Source: a virus. Taken from it: a stretch of DNA of 42,634 bases. Each line of letters opens with the position of its first letter. The first letter of the stretch is position 1. Below the pieces are notes generated by a model. That model saw only the letters and a program-made list of their open reading frames with translations, had not been told where the DNA came from and did not search any database. The stretch covers positions 1 through 42,634 of IMG/VR virus record IMGVR_UViG_3300044808_000022. One strand, written 5' to 3'. A program made the translations under genes and the position numbers. Below, one piece after another: positions 31,324 through 38,026 of this stretch.

Positions 31324-33453
31324 ATGACGCAGGTCAGGGAGACCGAGCGACAGCGGCAGCAGATAGTTGCCGAAGCGACCGCCGATGAATGGCCCTACGA
31401 GGCCTGGTCGAACCCCGTCAGCGCGATGCTCGGCACGTACATCCTCGGTGTCCTCCTGTACATGGCAGGGGTGTCACCGTGGTGGCCGCTGCTCGCCGGG
31501 CTCGCTGTCACTGTCACATGGGTCAGCTGCACCGTGTACCTCGGCACCAAAGACCTCGGCGTCGCCTACACGGCGGCAGTGTCCCTGTCAGTGACAGGGT
31601 GGCTGACATGGGCCGCCGGACACCCGACACTCGACATCCGGAACTGGCCTGTCACCCGCGACTCGTGGTGGATCCTCGGCACCGCCACCGCTGTCCTCGC
31701 CGTCGTGTGGATCGTCCTCATCCGGCAGCGCGCGAACGCCGAAGCTGTCGTGTCCGAATATCTTCGCCGCCGCACCATCTCCGGTGGCATGTACGAGGAG
31801 GCATGCCGCCAGGCAGGCATCGAGCAGTGGTGCTACGACTCCGAGGTGGAAACCCCCGGAGGCCGGGACGTCACCATGGAGATCCTGCATGGTGGCACCC
31901 CCTACGACGACGCCCTGAACAGCCTCCGGAGGCTCGAAGTCAACCTCCGCGCCCGGTACACCGGAGCCGTGAAACTTGAGCTGATCGACCCTACCCACGT
32001 GGTCATCCACCAGAGTTGGGAGAACATGCTCGAGCCCACCATCCCGTTGCCGCCGGACACCGGGCCGCTGGACATCCTGCAGCCCATGGACGTGGGTCGG
32101 CATGAGGACGGCACCGCAGCGTTGCGGCTGTTCACGCAACGTTCGGAGCTGACGATCGGGCAGCGCGGCGGTGGCAAGAGCAACTACATGAACATCGAGC
32201 TCGCGCGGCTCGCGCGGACAACGAACGTCCTCATCTGGATGGTGTGCTTCAAGGAAGGTGCCACGCTACGGCCGTGGCTTGCGCCGTATGCCGCGGGGCA
32301 GGCAGCGCGGCCGGTGATCGACTGGGCCGGGACCAGCCAGGCTGACCTGATCGAAATGCTTCGCGCATTGGACCGCATCGGGAAGGCCCGAGCCGGGCGC
32401 CGCTTCGACGACAACATCGTCCCCACCCCGGTGACGCCCGCGATCGTCCTGTTTGTCGACGAGGCACCCGACGTCCTCTCGAACCTGAACAGCCCCGTCC
32501 GGGAACTGCTGGTCCACGTGATCCGCAAACACCGTTCCGAGGCCCTTGACCTGCGGCTTTACACGCAGCGGAACACGATGAGCATGCTCGGCGCTAAGGC
32601 CCGGGACCTGTCCAGCCAGATGGGCATCATCAACGTCTTCAAAGTCGACAACCCCGGCGAGATGTTCAACTCCCTCGGAGTCAACAAGGCCGCGACCGGG
32701 GGAATCGACCCGTCGAAGTTCGTCGACGCCGGGACGATGCTGACGATCGCGCCCGACTGCAGGCCGATGCCGACGAAGGTGTACCGGGTCGAGAACGCGC
32801 AGATCCCCGCCCTCGCTGCGATGGCTGCTTCGTACCGGCCGCAGCTCGAGGAGGTGGATGCGCAGGCGGCGGGCCCGGCGTACGCACGTCGCTGGCAGGG
32901 CACGGACATCCGCGCCCAGCTCCTCGCCGCGGCGCGGATGGTGGGCGGCGAGTTCCAGCCCAGCCACGTACCCGCGATGGGCCACGCGCAGGTCACCAGT
33001 GCGTCCGCAGCGGAACCATCCCCCGAGGGGCGGCCTGCGCTGCGAGTGGTCCCGCAGGTTCCGCATCTGGACCTCACCAGCAGTGAGCCCATCGCCACGC
33101 AGCTCGGTATGCCGGACATCCGGAAGATCTTGATCCGGCAGCACGGCGCGGTGGAGGGTGAACGGCTGTACGACCGCCAGCAGGGGATCCTGCTGCTGCA
33201 GGCCATGCGGAAGATCCTCGGTGCTGCGCCCGATCGTGCTCTGCCGACGCGCGAGCTGCTCGACCATCTCGCGCTCACCGCGAAGTGGCAGACGCTCACC
33301 CCGGAGCGACTCGCCGAACTGGTCCGGCCGCACGGCGTGACACCCGGCCAGATGGGCGCCGGCCGGTGGGGTTCGAACGCCCGCGGATACCGGCTCGCAC
33401 ACGTCGAGGAGGCACTGCAGCGGCCTGCCGAGGACTCCCCGGCCCCGGCGTAA
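31324..33453 (+). CDS. TraB/FtsK-type DNA translocase
   Basis: A 709-residue protein: about four transmembrane helices in residues 34-133, then a motor domain with Walker A GQRGGGKS (279-286) and Walker B IVLFVDEA (Asp379, Glu380), and a C-terminal domain (about 600-700) that looks like a winged helix. Length and order match TraB of Streptomyces conjugative plasmids and AICEs, which moves double-stranded DNA between hyphae as a hexamer and binds clt repeats through its winged helix. GGAGGG precedes the ATG. Spd-like genes before it and a repeat array after it support transfer rather than chromosome segregation. Confidence 0.85.
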   Translation: MTQVRETERQRQQIVAEATADEWPYEAWSNPVSAMLGTYILGVLLYMAGVSPWWPLLAGLAVTVTWVSCTVYLGTKDLGVAYTAAVSLSVTGWLTWAAGHPTLDIRNWPVTRDSWWILGTATAVLAVVWIVLIRQRANAEAVVSEYLRRRTISGGMYEEACRQAGIEQWCYDSEVETPGGRDVTMEILHGGTPYDDALNSLRRLEVNLRARYTGAVKLELIDPTHVVIHQSWENMLEPTIPLPPDTGPLDILQPMDVGRHEDGTAALRLFTQRSELTIGQRGGGKSNYMNIELARLARTTNVLIWMVCFKEGATLRPWLAPYAAGQAARPVIDWAGTSQADLIEMLRALDRIGKARAGRRFDDNIVPTPVTPAIVLFVDEAPDVLSNLNSPVRELLVHVIRKHRSEALDLRLYTQRNTMSMLGAKARDLSSQMGIINVFKVDNPGEMFNSLGVNKAATGGIDPSKFVDAGTMLTIAPDCRPMPTKVYRVENAQIPALAAMAASYRPQLEEVDAQAAGPAYARRWQGTDIRAQLLAAARMVGGEFQPSHVPAMGHAQVTSASAAEPSPEGRPALRVVPQVPHLDLTSSEPIATQLGMPDIRKILIRQHGAVEGERLYDRQQGILLLQAMRKILGAAPDRALPTRELLDHLALTAKWQTLTPERLAELVRPHGVTPGQMGAGRWGSNARGYRLAHVEEALQRPAEDSPAPA

Positions 33454-33576
33454 CACCCGTTATAACGCCCCCCGTAACACCCCTCCGGGCACCCCGTTAC
33501 CCGACCAGGGTGTTAGACCCCCGTTACGACCCCCGTTACGACCTGGCTGACCTGCGAAGTAACACCCACAACACCC
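33450..33576. repeat. Iteron-like repeat array behind the translocase gene
   Basis: This gene-free stretch holds TAACACCC at 33451-33458, GTAACACCC at 33474-33482 and 33559-33567, the inverted form GGGTGTTA at 33508-33515, a tandem ACCCCCGTTACG at 33517-33528 and 33529-33540, CCCGTTAC at 33493-33500, and the palindrome CGTTATAACG at 33458-33467. By position it is a candidate clt/TRS site for the TraB-like protein; an operator or replication-iteron role is also possible. Confidence 0.75.
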
Positions 33577-33598
33577 AACCCGAGGAAGGGGCCCCACA

Positions 33599-34201
33599 GT
33601 GGGCAGGAGACGACGTGGAACGGACTGGCGGGCAGTGCTGATCCTGGTGGGTCTGCTGGCCGTGTACTGGGGTCTGTTGCAGGTGTACCGGTGGGTGCTC
33701 GGGCACCGGATGGCAGCGGCGGGGATCGCCGCGGTGGTGGTGGTGGTGGTGGTGGTGGTCGGCGTGTTCGCGTTGCGGGTGTGGTGGCGCCGTCGTCGCG
33801 GCCGGAGGGTGGCGGTTCGGCGTCTGGCCTCGTTGGGTGACGGGACGGGGAAGGCCGCGGAGGAGCTGGTCGCCGAATTGCTGCGTCGGGATGGTTGCAC
33901 CGGTGTGGAGGTGCGCGGCGGGGGCGGCGATTTGGGTGCGGATGTGACGGGGGTGTTGCCGGGTGGTGGCCGGGTTGTGGTGCAGGTGAAGGACTACGCG
34001 AAGCCGATCGGCTCCCCGGCGTTGCAGACGTTCAATGGGACGTGTTGGTCGGAGCATGGGGCGGATGTGGCGGTGTTCGTGACGACGTCCAGCTTCACCA
34101 GCGCCGCGGCGGCGTTCGCTGGCCGGTCGGGTATCGAGTTGGTGGATGGGGCTGGGTTGGCGGCGTGGGTGGCTGGGGAGTCGATGGGCTCGGCAGCGTG
34201 A
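33599..34201 (+). CDS. Membrane-anchored Mrr-type restriction endonuclease-like protein
   Basis: A 200-residue protein. After a basic start, helices at 12-31 and 39-61 anchor it, with a very pure Val run in the second. The rest is a PD-(D/E)xK fold of the Mrr_cat type: GTGKAAEELVAELL helix, GDLGADV with Asp115, and VVVQVKDY with Gln129 and Lys131. Mrr enzymes cut modified DNA; a membrane-bound form could act on DNA at the transfer pore or against incoming DNA. GAGGAAGGGG precedes the GTG. Activity is predicted, not shown. Confidence 0.75.
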   Translation: MGRRRRGTDWRAVLILVGLLAVYWGLLQVYRWVLGHRMAAAGIAAVVVVVVVVVGVFALRVWWRRRRGRRVAVRRLASLGDGTGKAAEELVAELLRRDGCTGVEVRGGGGDLGADVTGVLPGGGRVVVQVKDYAKPIGSPALQTFNGTCWSEHGADVAVFVTTSSFTSAAAAFAGRSGIELVDGAGLAAWVAGESMGSAA

Positions 34202-34230
34202 GGAAGGCGTCAACTTCGGTGCGACAACCT

Positions 34231-34267
34231 GTAGACAGCACTACAGAAGTCCTGTAGTGTGGTCTAC
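34231..34267. promoter_or_regulatory. Operator dyad over the promoter
   Basis: Arms GTAGACAGCACTACAG (34231-34246) and its near-complement at 34252-34267 match at 14 of 16 positions around a 5-nt centre; the inner CACTACAG/CTGTAGTG part is perfect. It covers -35 and -10, so a bound dimer or tetramer should block transcription. The inner motif resembles GTAG-type operators of Streptomyces transfer regulators, but none of that family is visible here. Confidence 0.7.
34232..34260 (+). promoter_or_regulatory. Promoter with -35 TAGACA and -10 TAGTGT
   Basis: TAGACA (34232-34237) and TAGTGT (34255-34260) are separated by 17 bp, close to the sigma-70-type consensus used in actinobacteria. It would drive the small-gene operon from 34291. 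A large dyad covers both hexamers. Confidence 0.65.
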
Positions 34268-34290
34268 ACCAGAGAGAGAGGACCCCCGAC

Positions 34291-34647
34291 ATGACCGAGA
34301 CCAGCGCCGACCGCCACATCACCGAGGCCGACACCTACGTCTACCCGATCATCCGCCACACCCCCGGCGGCGGATCGCACCTCGACCCAGCGCGACCGGC
34401 CCTGGTCGACATCGCCGCGAACATGGACATCGCCCGGACCATCGCCGCAGAGACCATCGGCGACGACGCGGGTCGGCTGGAGTGGGTGGGCGACGCCGAG
34501 GTGGCGGAGGCGTACATCACGGTCACCCGGCCCACGTGGACCGACGAGGCAATCGAGGAGGGCGAGGACATGGCCCAGCCGACCGACTACGTCGAGGAGC
34601 GCGTCCTCGTGTTCAGCATCGGCGCCCACCCGGTGGCGATCGCGTGA
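34291..34647 (+). CDS. Hypothetical protein (118 aa)
   Basis: An acidic protein with mixed helix and strand, ending in an EERVLVFSIGAHPVAIA strand pair. It is the first gene behind the dyad-covered promoter, with GAGAGAGGAC as ribosome site, and its stop overlaps the next GTG. No known motif. Being the first gene under tight control suggests an establishment or regulatory role, which is only inference. Confidence 0.65.
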   Translation: MTETSADRHITEADTYVYPIIRHTPGGGSHLDPARPALVDIAANMDIARTIAAETIGDDAGRLEWVGDAEVAEAYITVTRPTWTDEAIEEGEDMAQPTDYVEERVLVFSIGAHPVAIA

Positions 34648-34835
34648 CCAGGACGCGGCTCGTGGCCCTGGCGCAGCGTCGCGCCGCCGCCAGGGCGAAC
34701 CTCGCCAAGGTGACCGAACAGGTGAGGGCCGCGGTCCTCCGGGAGCTTGCCGCTGGGCAGCCGGAGGCGGCCGTGGCGCGGGATGCGGGCGTCGACCGGA
34801 TGACCGTGCGGCGGTGGGCCGGGAAGCCGCACTGA
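34644..34835 (+). CDS. Small helix-turn-helix protein (paralogue of 26726-26911)
   Basis: A 63-residue protein with an N-terminal Arg/Ala helix and a C-terminal HTH (PEAAVARDAGVDRMTVRRWAG). The last 31 codons are identical to the leftward gene at 26726 at DNA level. The N-terminal half is diverged but clearly related. GTG start overlapping the previous stop. It could act in place of, or against, its paralogue at the same site. Confidence 0.7.
   Translation: MTRTRLVALAQRRAAARANLAKVTEQVRAAVLRELAAGQPEAAVARDAGVDRMTVRRWAGKPH
34734..34826. repeat. 93-bp perfect inverted repeat, copy 2
   Basis: Exact reverse complement of 26729-26821. It encodes the HTH of the small rightward gene. Identity at all codon positions, including silent ones, argues for recent duplication or gene conversion. 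Confidence 0.9.
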
Positions 34836-34901
34836 ACCGGCAGCCGGCGTCACACGAGCCCGGATCAACCAAATCATCCGCAACCAGAACCAGGAGAAGA
34901 C

Positions 34902-35108
34902 ATGAGCGCGAAGACGAACGAGCAGATCATCCGAGACGCGGTGAAGCGCCGGTTCGGTCACCGTCACATGACGCACATCTGCGAAGAGGAGAACCTGAAC
35001 GAGCTGGTGGAGATCGTCGTTCACGAGCTGCGGAAGGCAGGCCGCCTTGCCCGCGTCACGGGTGGCGGCATCCCCGTCACGCCCGTTGAGGCAGGAGAAC
35101 AGCGATGA
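34902..35108 (+). CDS. Hypothetical protein (68 aa)
   Basis: A helical, charged protein (NEQIIRDAVKRRFGH, then LNELVEIVVHELRKAG) with His residues near a single Cys. ATG after AGGAGAAGAC; stop overlaps the next ATG. It looks like a small DNA- or protein-binding helix bundle, but no family is recognised. Confidence 0.6.
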   Translation: MSAKTNEQIIRDAVKRRFGHRHMTHICEEENLNELVEIVVHELRKAGRLARVTGGGIPVTPVEAGEQR

Positions 35109-35269
35109 GCAGTTTCAAGGTCTGGTACTGCCCGGACTGCCGCAAGGTGCTCCACAAGCCGCCGCACAACTACGAGGGCCAGCGGTTCCACTCGTCCAGT
35201 TGCCGGACCGCGATGCAGCCCGGCGAGCTGACGGTCTCTGACAACGTGACGGCGGGGGCGGACCGGTGA
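35105..35269 (+). CDS. Small zinc-ribbon protein (54 aa)
   Basis: Starts at the ATG overlapping the previous stop. CPDC at residues 9-12 and a Cys at 33 with nearby His form a partial zinc ribbon; the sequence around it (YCPDCRKVLHKPP) is like single ribbons in phage early proteins. The stop overlaps the next GTG. Function unknown. Confidence 0.6.
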   Translation: MSSFKVWYCPDCRKVLHKPPHNYEGQRFHSSSCRTAMQPGELTVSDNVTAGADR

Positions 35270-35658
35270 CCGGGCAGGAGTGGCCGACCGACGAGGAGAA
35301 GGCCGAGCTGTCCGGATACTGGGTCAGCAACGACCGCGAGATCATCGCCCGTCAGGTGGCGGCGCGGGAGAAGGCGGCAGCCGCGCCTGACCGGGGAGGC
35401 CGACGGCCGATGTCCCGTGCACTACGAGAGCTGATCCGGCAACGACGGTCCCGGAAGGTGCGCGACCTACCGGCGGTCGGCTGGCAGTCCGCTACAGGCG
35501 CATGGTGGTCCGGCCCGATCATGCCCACCGGCGAGCCCCATGACTGCCTGCGTGCGGCCGATCATTTCAGGCTGCTCTACTGCGGATGCGGGTACGGCGC
35601 CGAGGTCACCCGTGACCGCGCCGACACCGCCGTTCTGGCAGACGAGGGGGAACGATGA
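35266..35658 (+). CDS. Hypothetical protein (130 aa)
   Basis: An N-terminal acidic/Trp segment, a middle Arg-rich helix (RALRELIRQRRSRKVRD) and a beta-rich end with a CGCG turn. GTGA overlap before, ATGA overlap after. No family recognised; part of the early-type run of small genes ahead of the tyrosine recombinase. Confidence 0.6.
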   Translation: MTGQEWPTDEEKAELSGYWVSNDREIIARQVAAREKAAAAPDRGGRRPMSRALRELIRQRRSRKVRDLPAVGWQSATGAWWSGPIMPTGEPHDCLRAADHFRLLYCGCGYGAEVTRDRADTAVLADEGER

Positions 35659-35927
35659 ACAACGAGCGCGCCGTCTTCGCCTACTGGGCAGCCGCTGACA
35701 AGCTCCGCGCCGCAGAGACGGACATGCCCGAGCGGCTGGCCGAACCCATGGCCCGATGGATGCTGGCCTGCGCCGAGGTCGCGCGGGAAAGGTGGTGCCC
35801 TCCGTTGGAGGCGTACGGCACCTCGTGGGAGGTCGCGTCGCTGATCTTGGACAACGACGGGTGCGTCTGCTGCTCCCGCGTCCCGGCGGAGGACTGCCCG
35901 GTGCACAACAAGACCGACCGTCCGTAG
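35655..35927 (+). CDS. Cys-rich hypothetical protein (90 aa)
   Basis: Two helices in the first 50 residues, then a Cys/His cluster (CVCC, then DCPVH) at the end that could bind a metal. ATG coupled to the previous stop. It is the last gene of this run; a 72-nt regulatory gap and the recombinase follow. Confidence 0.6.
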   Translation: MNNERAVFAYWAAADKLRAAETDMPERLAEPMARWMLACAEVARERWCPPLEAYGTSWEVASLILDNDGCVCCSRVPAEDCPVHNKTDRP

Positions 35928-35962
35928 CTTACGAGAACTTGGCTTCCGGGTACCGGTGGCGT

Positions 35963-35983
35963 CACATAAGATAGGATTATGTG
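35963..35983. promoter_or_regulatory. Dyad with internal -10 before the tyrosine recombinase
   Basis: CACATAA (35963-35969) and TTATGTG (35977-35983) form a 7-bp perfect dyad with a 7-nt centre. Overlapping it is TAGGAT (35972-35977), an excellent actinobacterial -10 box. No good -35 is visible at 17 bp. This A/T-rich island 17 nt before the gene is likely its promoter and operator, with GGGGGA as ribosome site. Confidence 0.55.
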
Positions 35984-35999
35984 GACCTAGGGGGACTCC

Positions 36000-37028
36000 G
36001 TGGAAGACCTGGACGCTGAACTGCTCCCCGCGGTACCCGACGCACCCCCAGGAAACATCGTCCACGCGGGGGAAATCGAGCGGGCCAACCGCTACCTCAA
36101 GCGCGCCAAGTCCGACGCCACCCACGGCGCCTACGCCCAGGACTGGGCCCGGTGGACAGAGTGGTGCGCCGAAACCGGCCGCGACCCAGGCGTCCCCGCG
36201 GACCCGTTCGCGGTCGTCGCCTACGTCACCGCCCTCGCCGACGCAGGCTCCCCGCCCTCCACGATCCTGCGCCGCCTGTCCGGACTCGGATACGAACACC
36301 GCCGCCGCGGCCACGACTCCCCCGCCCGGCACCCCGCCGTGTCCGAGGTCATGTCCGGAATCCGCAACGTCGCCGCCGACGGCGGCCACCGCACCCGCCA
36401 GGCCGCCCCCCTCGACACCGCCACCGTGCGACTGCTCGTAGAGGACATGCCCACCGGACTGGCCGGCGCCAGAGACCGGGCCATGCTCCTCATCGGCTAC
36501 GGACTCGGACTCCGGTCGCGGGAGATCGTCCGCCTCGGCGTCCGAGACATCACCGACATCGGAGCCGGGGGCGTCGAAGTCTTCATCGCGCAGTCGAAGA
36601 CCGACCAGGGAGGCGCCGGAGTCACGCTGGCCCTCCCCCGGTCACCGCGGGAATCCACCTGCCCAGCCCGCGCAGTCCTCGCGTGGATCGAGGCCGCCCA
36701 GCTCACCGACGGGCCGCTGTTCCGCAACATCGACCGACACGGCAACCTCGTCCCCCCCGGACTGGACAGCCGCGGACGTCACCGCGGCGACCGGATGGCC
36801 CGAGAGTCGGTCGGTCGGATCATCCACCGCGCCTGCCTGAACGCCGGGATCCTGTCCGGAGGATTCTCCGCTCACTCGCTGCGGCGCGGCTTCGCGACCA
36901 CGGCTTACCGCATCGGCAAGGACGAGAAGGAGATCAGCCGCACCGGCAGGTGGCGCCACCTGCCCACCCAGCGCCGGTACGACGCGAGCAGCCGGTGGGA
37001 GAAACCGGCCGGCGGACTGGACCTGTAG
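36000..37028 (+). CDS. Tyrosine recombinase
   Basis: A 342-residue site-specific recombinase with N-terminal SAM-like DNA-binding domain (about 25-115) and catalytic domain. The active residues are present: Arg172 (GLRSRE), Lys200 (SKTD), His292 and Arg295 (HSLRR), Trp318/His320 and Tyr327 (RRYD). GTG start after GGGGGACTCC. It may integrate the element, resolve dimers or invert DNA. The presence of a serine integrase 1 kb away makes its job uncertain. Confidence 0.88.
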   Translation: MEDLDAELLPAVPDAPPGNIVHAGEIERANRYLKRAKSDATHGAYAQDWARWTEWCAETGRDPGVPADPFAVVAYVTALADAGSPPSTILRRLSGLGYEHRRRGHDSPARHPAVSEVMSGIRNVAADGGHRTRQAAPLDTATVRLLVEDMPTGLAGARDRAMLLIGYGLGLRSREIVRLGVRDITDIGAGGVEVFIAQSKTDQGGAGVTLALPRSPRESTCPARAVLAWIEAAQLTDGPLFRNIDRHGNLVPPGLDSRGRHRGDRMARESVGRIIHRACLNAGILSGGFSAHSLRRGFATTAYRIGKDEKEISRTGRWRHLPTQRRYDASSRWEKPAGGLDL

Positions 37029-37465
37029 TGAGCGACCTGGACCCGGACGTCCCCGCGTGCTGGTCGTGGCCCATCCACCCGGAGGACCGAGCGGGCGTCG
37101 CGAAGAACGGCGCCGAGGGGCTCCGGCGGTGGCACACGTGGACGTGCGGGCTGTGCGGGAAGGCGAGTCTTCCGCTACGGGGTATCCGGACCGACGAGCT
37201 GGTGCTCGACCACGATCACGACACCGGACTCGCCCGGGGCTACCTGTGCCGGTCCTGTAACCGGCGGGAGACGTACGGGGGCGGCGCGTTCGACCTGTGG
37301 CGTAACTGCCCGTCCGCCGCACTGTTCGGGCTGATCTTCGAGTACGACCTGCCGCAGTTGCAGGCGTCCGCCTACGACGTAGCGGTGACGGTCGGGTCGT
37401 GGACCCCGTTCCCGCGGCGGCCGTCCCTGTGGGCGTCACCCGCGTCCGGGCAACTCGGCCTGTAG
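37028..37465 (+). CDS. Endonuclease VII-like HNH nuclease
   Basis: A 145-residue protein with CGLCG at residues 40-44, LVLDHDHDTGLARGYLC and a final CRSCN: the zinc site and DHDH core of recombination endonuclease VII (T4 gp49-like). This family cuts branched DNA. GTG overlaps the recombinase stop (TAGTG), so the two are made together, fitting a function in recombination intermediates. Confidence 0.85.
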   Translation: MSDLDPDVPACWSWPIHPEDRAGVAKNGAEGLRRWHTWTCGLCGKASLPLRGIRTDELVLDHDHDTGLARGYLCRSCNRRETYGGGAFDLWRNCPSAALFGLIFEYDLPQLQASAYDVAVTVGSWTPFPRRPSLWASPASGQLGL

Positions 37466-37499
37466 CGCCGCATACGCCCGCCGCGCCGTCATGGCTACG

Positions 37500-37883
37500 T
37501 CACTGGGTGACGAACCTCCGAACGTCGTTCAGCCGGACCACGACCGCGGTGTCCCCGCTGGTCAAGGTCGCCGTCTCGGCATAGGCAGAGAGCCGGTTCA
37601 GCAGCTCGGCGACCCACTCCTCCCGGAAAGCGGGGAGGGCCGCGGCCAGCCCCGCAGCCATGCGCCGCTGGGCGTCCTCCATCGTCATCCCTTCGGGGAG
37701 ATGCGGGAACGCAGCCTCCAGGGCGACGCCATGAGCGGGCGACTCCATCCCGAGCGCTCGGACGAATGAGCGGATCGCGTCGGTGACGACCCGTCCGCTC
37801 TCGCGGCATCTCGCTGCGGCGGCTTCCCAGTCGCCAGGGTCGATGCGAATGGACTTGTTCGGGGTCTTCGGCTGATTCGGCAT
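37500..37883 (-). CDS. Ribbon-helix-helix regulator (127 aa)
   Basis: Read leftward from ATG 37883. The N-terminus (KSIRIDPGDWEAAAARC, then RVVTDAIRSFVRAL) is an Arc-like strand-helix-helix. The rest is helical with Glu/Ala. A longer frame to 38042 crosses the operator and dyad region and is rejected. The GGTG operators begin 2 bp before the start codon, suggesting autoregulation. It lies downstream of the serine integrase on the same strand and could control excision. Confidence 0.7.
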   Translation of the reverse strand: MPNQPKTPNKSIRIDPGDWEAAAARCRESGRVVTDAIRSFVRALGMESPAHGVALEAAFPHLPEGMTMEDAQRRMAAGLAAALPAFREEWVAELLNRLSAYAETATLTSGDTAVVVRLNDVRRFVTQ

Positions 37884-37884
37884 A

Positions 37885-37924
37885 GGTGCATTACACCACT
37901 GGCTTCCACCCGGTGCAATGCACC
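37885..37924. promoter_or_regulatory. Paired operators GGTGCATTACACC and GGTGCAATGCACC
   Basis: Two related 13-bp palindromes at 37885-37897 and 37912-37924; the second is perfect, the first has one broken pair. Together they also make a 9-bp inverted repeat, AGGTGCATT with AATGCACCT. They cover the leader of the ribbon-helix-helix gene and are its likely autoregulatory sites. Confidence 0.7.
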
Positions 37925-37980
37925 TCGTCCCCAGACTTACCTGCCGCCGCAGCGTGAGTCGCTGGTGAGTCACGAGGCTG

Positions 37981-38026
37981 TGTGGGTTAGCGGCCTGCCG
38001 CGTTCGTCGCCGCGCGCTAACCCACA
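37981..38026. terminator. 12-bp dyad over the integrase stop codon: terminator or attP candidate
   Basis: TGTGGGTTAGCG (37981-37992) and its exact complement (38015-38026) are 22 nt apart. The integrase TAG stop lies in the right arm, so a hairpin would end its transcript. The 46-bp span, with partial symmetry continuing inward (17 of 23 positions), also has the size of a serine-integrase attP site. Confidence 0.55.

Noticed and set aside
34264-34872. A 202-codon leftward frame opposite the small genes after the dyad promoter
   Set aside because: It runs through the promoter dyad and two forward coupled genes, one of which is verified by its paralogue.
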